From: JAJNBA01 sp035696925
Lineage (GTDB): Bacteria > Actinomycetota > UBA4738 > HRBIN12
DNA: 10,047 nt
Direction: 5' to 3'
NCBI GenBank assembly: GCA_035696925.1
Contig: DASSDW010000248.1
Location: 1-10,047 of the forward strand
In this document: positions 7,935 through 10,047 of the stretch, piece by piece
Numbering within the stretch: the first letter of the stretch is position 1
Layout: each line of letters begins with the position of its first letter
The notes under the pieces: model-generated
Told to the model about the DNA's origin: nothing
Databases searched by the model: none
Seen by the model: the letters and a program-made list of their open reading frames with translations, nothing else
Position numbers and translations under genes: made by a program

Positions 7935-7947
7935 CCCTCGACGAGGG
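7935..7947. promoter_or_regulatory. Perfect 13-bp palindrome upstream of hutI, candidate operator
   Basis: CCCTCG-A-CGAGGG is a perfect dyad centred on 7941. It covers the place where the -35 of hutI would lie (7942-7947 for a 17-nt spacer) and sits just past the cupin stop codon. With only one central base it would make a poor RNA hairpin, so a protein-binding site is more likely than a terminator. Confidence 0.35.
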
Positions 7948-7953
7948 CCGATC

Positions 7954-8277
7954 TCATGGGTCCGGCGGTGGAGCGACCACCAGCAGCACGACGGATGGGT
8001 CGTCGGATGCGTTGCGCACGGTCAGATCCTGGCCTGCCGGCACGTCGACGGCCTCCCACTGTTTCATCCGCGCGCGCCCCTTCCCGACCTGCGTCGCCAC
8101 CTCGCCCGCGAGCACCAGGAGGATCCCGTCGGCACCGTCGTCGCGAACCGGCCCGATGCCCTGCGACCCCTGGAGGCAGATCACCTCGGACCAGAGGTGC
8201 GCTCCTTCCAGCAGCGTCCGTCGCCGCGGCTCGTCGTCGGCGAACGCCACCAGGTCCCGGATGTCGAGGGTCTTCAC
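7954..8277 (-). CDS. Small cupin-domain protein lacking metal-binding histidines
   Basis: This 107-residue protein reads as a single small cupin barrel: GIGPVRDDGADGILLVLAGEV (motif 1 region, residues about 41-61), a turn with Lys/Arg, then WEAVDVPAGQDLTVRNAS (motif 2 region, about 74-91) and a hydrophobic last strand. The usual motif-1 GX5HXHX3-4E ligands are replaced (Arg and Asp where His is expected) and motif 2 also lacks its His. A metal-dependent enzyme is therefore unlikely, and a binding or regulatory role is more plausible. It starts with GTG, 7 nt after a TANNNT hexamer, is followed by hutI on the same strand after 42 nt, and diverges from the aminopeptidase gene. It is not long enough to be HutD, the cupin-fold protein known from pseudomonad hut operons. 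The cupin call is moderate and the function is unknown. Confidence 0.75.
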   Translation of the reverse strand: MKTLDIRDLVAFADDEPRRRTLLEGAHLWSEVICLQGSQGIGPVRDDGADGILLVLAGEVATQVGKGRARMKQWEAVDVPAGQDLTVRNASDDPSVVLLVVAPPPDP

Positions 8278-8284
8278 CGGCGTC

Positions 8285-8290
8285 AGGGTA
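8285..8290 (-). promoter_or_regulatory. -10 element of a leaderless cupin transcript
   Basis: On the minus strand TACCCT (TANNNT) ends 7 nt before the GTG start at 8277, and no Shine-Dalgarno sequence is present. It lies back to back with the putative aminopeptidase promoter within an 86-bp divergent gap. Confidence 0.4.
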
Positions 8291-8317
8291 CCGATGTCCT
8301 CGGTTGCGTTCGATGGC

Positions 8318-8323
8318 TACACT
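8318..8323 (+). promoter_or_regulatory. Possible -10 element of the aminopeptidase gene
   Basis: TACACT fits TANNNT and would start transcription near 8330, giving a leader of about 34 nt that contains the ribosome binding site at 8348-8354. No convincing -35 is seen at 16-18 nt. Confidence 0.4.
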
Positions 8324-8347
8324 GCCGCTCCTGCTTTAGGCCGAACG

Positions 8348-8354
8348 AAGGAGG
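8348..8354 (+). promoter_or_regulatory. Ribosome binding site that decides the aminopeptidase start
   Basis: AAGGAGG is the strongest Shine-Dalgarno sequence in the window. It abuts an in-frame ATG at 8355 with no spacer, which is not usable, and stands 9 nt before GTG 8364, which is. The start is therefore placed at 8364, three residues shorter. Confidence 0.7.
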
Positions 8355-8363
8355 ATGCGCCCT

Positions 8364-9833
8364 GTGACCACGTTCTCGTTCTCCACGGATGCACCGGCGG
8401 AGGTGAAGGCGGGGGTCCTGATCCTGCCGGTCTTCCAGGGGCCGGAGTTCGGTCCCGGCGTCAAGGAGACCGGTCTCCAGCAGGCGTACAAGGACGCGAA
8501 GCTCACCGGGAAGAAGGGTGAGTCCCTCCTGGTCACGAAACGGAACGGTGATCGGTTCGCCGCTGGCGCCGTGCTGCTCCACGGCGTAGGTGAGCGGGCG
8601 AACTTCGACGCCGCCGCGATGCGGAAAGCGCTGGGCCGGGTCGCGTCCTCGGTCGGCCGGTTCGGGCACGCGGCCACGACGTTCCCGCAGGCGGTGAAAG
8701 GCGAGACCGGGGACCTGGTCCAGGCCGCCGCGGAGGGGCTCGGGCTCGGCGCCTATCGGTTCGACCGTTACAAGTCGAAGAACGAGCAGACCCCGCTCAA
8801 GAAGGTCACCCTGGTCGGGACGGGCACCGCCGATGCGAAGGCGGGCAGGCAGGCCGCCCGCCGCGCCGAGGTCCTCGTGGACGCGGTGTCGTGGGCGCGC
8901 GACCTCGTGAACACCCCCGCCGGCGACCTCCCGCCCGCCGCGCTCGCCCGCGAGGCGCAGAAGATGGCGAAGGCGGAGGGGCTCACCTGCAAGGTGTGGA
9001 CGGAGGCCGAGCTGAAGAAGCGGGGGTTCGGAGGGATCCTCGGTGTGGGGCAGGGGAGCGTGAACCCGCCGCGGCTGATCGAGCTGACGTACACGGGAGA
9101 CGGCGCCTCCACGCCGATCGCCCTGACCGGCAAAGGGATCGCCTTCGATTCCGGCGGTCTGTCGATCAAGGACGCGAAGGGCATGGAAACGATGAAGATC
9201 GACATGGGCGGCGCGGCGTCGATCCTCGCGACGATGAAGGCGATCGCGCGGCTGAAGCCGAAGATCAACGTCGTCGCGGCGATCCCGTCGGCGGAGAACA
9301 TGCCGGGCGGTGCGGCGCAGAAGCCCGGCGACGTGATCCGCCACTACGGGGGAACCACCTCGGAGGTCCTGAACACCGACGCCGAGGGGCGGCTGATCCT
9401 CGCGGACGCCCTGGCGCTGCTCGCCGAGAAGAAGCCGGCGTGCATCATCGACACCGCGACGCTCACCGGCGCGTGCATGGTCGCGCTCGGCACGGACATC
9501 ACCGGCGCGATGGGCAACGACGATGCCCTCGTGGACGAGATCGTGAAGGCGGGCCGCTCGACCGGCGACTGGATCTGGCCGCTCCCGCTCCACGAGGAGT
9601 ACCGCCGCCTGATCGATTCCAACATCGCCGACATCAAGAACATCGGCGATCGATGGGGCGGGGCGATCACGGCGGCATGGTTCCTCGCGGAGTTCGTGGG
9701 CGATGTTCCCTGGGTCCACCTCGACATCGCCGGCCCGGCCTTCTCCGAGAAGGGCAACGACCTGGGCCCGAAAGGCGCGACGGGCGTTCCCGTCCGCGCG
9801 CTCGTCCGGTTCGTGCTCGACCGGGCGGCGTGA
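8364..9833 (+). CDS. pepA: Leucyl aminopeptidase (M17 family cytosol aminopeptidase)
   Basis: M17 enzymes are cytosolic, usually hexameric, two-metal peptidases that remove N-terminal residues such as leucine from peptides. This 489-residue protein has a variable N-terminal domain (about 1-165) and a conserved catalytic domain. GKGIAFDSGGLSIK (256-269) holds metal and catalytic residues K257, D262 and K269. MKIDMGGAA (277-285) supplies D280. The family signature NTDAEGRL (337-344) supplies D339, E341 and catalytic R343. DTATLTGA and the late DIAGPAF/GATGVPVR blocks are also typical. All ligands are present, so activity is expected. The protein is unusually Lys-rich compared with its neighbours. 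Its stop overlaps the start of the next gene by 4 bp (GTGA), so the two are likely co-translated. It may supply amino acids, possibly including histidine, to the neighbouring pathway. That is inference. The symbol is by homology. Confidence 0.96.
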   Translation: MTTFSFSTDAPAEVKAGVLILPVFQGPEFGPGVKETGLQQAYKDAKLTGKKGESLLVTKRNGDRFAAGAVLLHGVGERANFDAAAMRKALGRVASSVGRFGHAATTFPQAVKGETGDLVQAAAEGLGLGAYRFDRYKSKNEQTPLKKVTLVGTGTADAKAGRQAARRAEVLVDAVSWARDLVNTPAGDLPPAALAREAQKMAKAEGLTCKVWTEAELKKRGFGGILGVGQGSVNPPRLIELTYTGDGASTPIALTGKGIAFDSGGLSIKDAKGMETMKIDMGGAASILATMKAIARLKPKINVVAAIPSAENMPGGAAQKPGDVIRHYGGTTSEVLNTDAEGRLILADALALLAEKKPACIIDTATLTGACMVALGTDITGAMGNDDALVDEIVKAGRSTGDWIWPLPLHEEYRRLIDSNIADIKNIGDRWGGAITAAWFLAEFVGDVPWVHLDIAGPAFSEKGNDLGPKGATGVPVRALVRFVLDRAA

Positions 9834-10047
9834 GCGCAGGCGAGTCGGCGCCGCGCACGGGGCCGGTCCTCGGAGTCTTCGCTCACCCGGACGACGCGGA
9901 GATCTGCGCCGGCGGGATCATGGCGAAATGGGCCGCCGCGGGTCGCGAGGTGCATCTCCTGATCCTCACGAACGGCGATCGTGGCTCGCAGGACCCGGAG
10001 CTGGATCGAGCCGAGCTGGCGGCGACGCGGCTGCGGGAGACCGACGA
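9830..10047 (+). CDS. PIG-L/LmbE-family deacetylase, 3'-truncated by window edge
   Basis: Only the first 72 residues are in the window. After a short leader, VLGVFAHPDDAEICAGGIMA (residues 13-32) contains the AHPDDxE motif, whose His, Asp and Asp bind zinc and activate water in PIG-L/LmbE N-deacetylases. VHLLILTNGDRGSQDPE follows as the second strand and TNGD loop. Family members deacetylate GlcNAc-linked substrates, for example in mycothiol or bacillithiol synthesis, mycothiol conjugate cleavage, or glycolipid and antibiotic pathways. The visible part does not say which. The GTG start overlaps the aminopeptidase stop as GTGA, which indicates translational coupling and an operon. The family is sure and the substrate is unknown. 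Confidence 0.9.
   Translation, partial: MSAGESAPRTGPVLGVFAHPDDAEICAGGIMAKWAAAGREVHLLILTNGDRGSQDPELDRAELAATRLRETD

Noticed and set aside
7105..8367. 420-codon plus-strand open frame opposite hutI and the cupin
   Set aside because: It lies antisense to hutI, whose catalytic motifs are all present. The residues are Arg/His-rich without family features.
8283..9719. 478-codon open frame on the minus strand opposite the aminopeptidase
   Set aside because: It has the same composition artefact, and the plus-strand M17 protein explains the region fully.

Overview
This window is ordinary bacterial chromosome of high GC (roughly 70% by eye), densely packed with genes. The protein families present, the GTG starts and above all a repeated leaderless-promoter layout (a TANNNT hexamer 6-8 nt before a start codon with no ribosome binding site) point to an actinobacterium (Actinomycetota), probably an environmental lineage. 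That placement is inference. No insertion sequence, CRISPR array, tRNA or rRNA was seen, and the longest gene-free stretch is 146 bp.

Layout. (1) Positions 1-630 hold the 3' part of a response regulator with a C-terminal GGDEF domain (c-di-GMP synthesis). A small SRPBCC-fold protein follows on the same strand (698-1156). (2) A REC-EAL response regulator with an intact c-di-GMP phosphodiesterase site runs on the minus strand (1126-2319) and converges on the SRPBCC gene. (3) A 146-bp divergent control region (2320-2465) separates it from the histidine-utilisation (hut) block: urocanate hydratase hutU (2466-4127), a methylenetetrahydrofolate reductase metF (4165-5115) and histidine ammonia-lyase hutH (5159-6685), all on the plus strand. 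Imidazolonepropionase hutI (6682-7911) and a small cupin (7954-8277) are on the minus strand and converge on hutH. (4) An M17 leucyl aminopeptidase (8364-9833) diverges from the cupin and overlaps the start of a PIG-L/LmbE-type deacetylase (9830 to the window edge).

How the genes work together. HutH, HutU and HutI carry out the first three steps of histidine breakdown: histidine to urocanate, to imidazolonepropionate, to N-formimino-glutamate. The gene for the last step (formimidoyltransferase, HutG or HutF) is not in the window, nor is a hut regulator or histidine transporter. The metF between hutU and hutH suggests, as inference, that the one-carbon unit of the formimino group is channelled through tetrahydrofolate to methyl-THF. 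The aminopeptidase could feed amino acids, histidine included, into this catabolism. The two c-di-GMP regulators have opposite predicted activities, and the phosphodiesterase promoter sits back to back with hutU.

The most noteworthy points are the leaderless -10 pattern at five genes, a pair of overlapping inverted repeats between the REC-EAL gene and hutU, the metF insertion in the hut block, and the histidine-free cupin beside hutI. I found no clear sign of an undescribed defence or mobile system.
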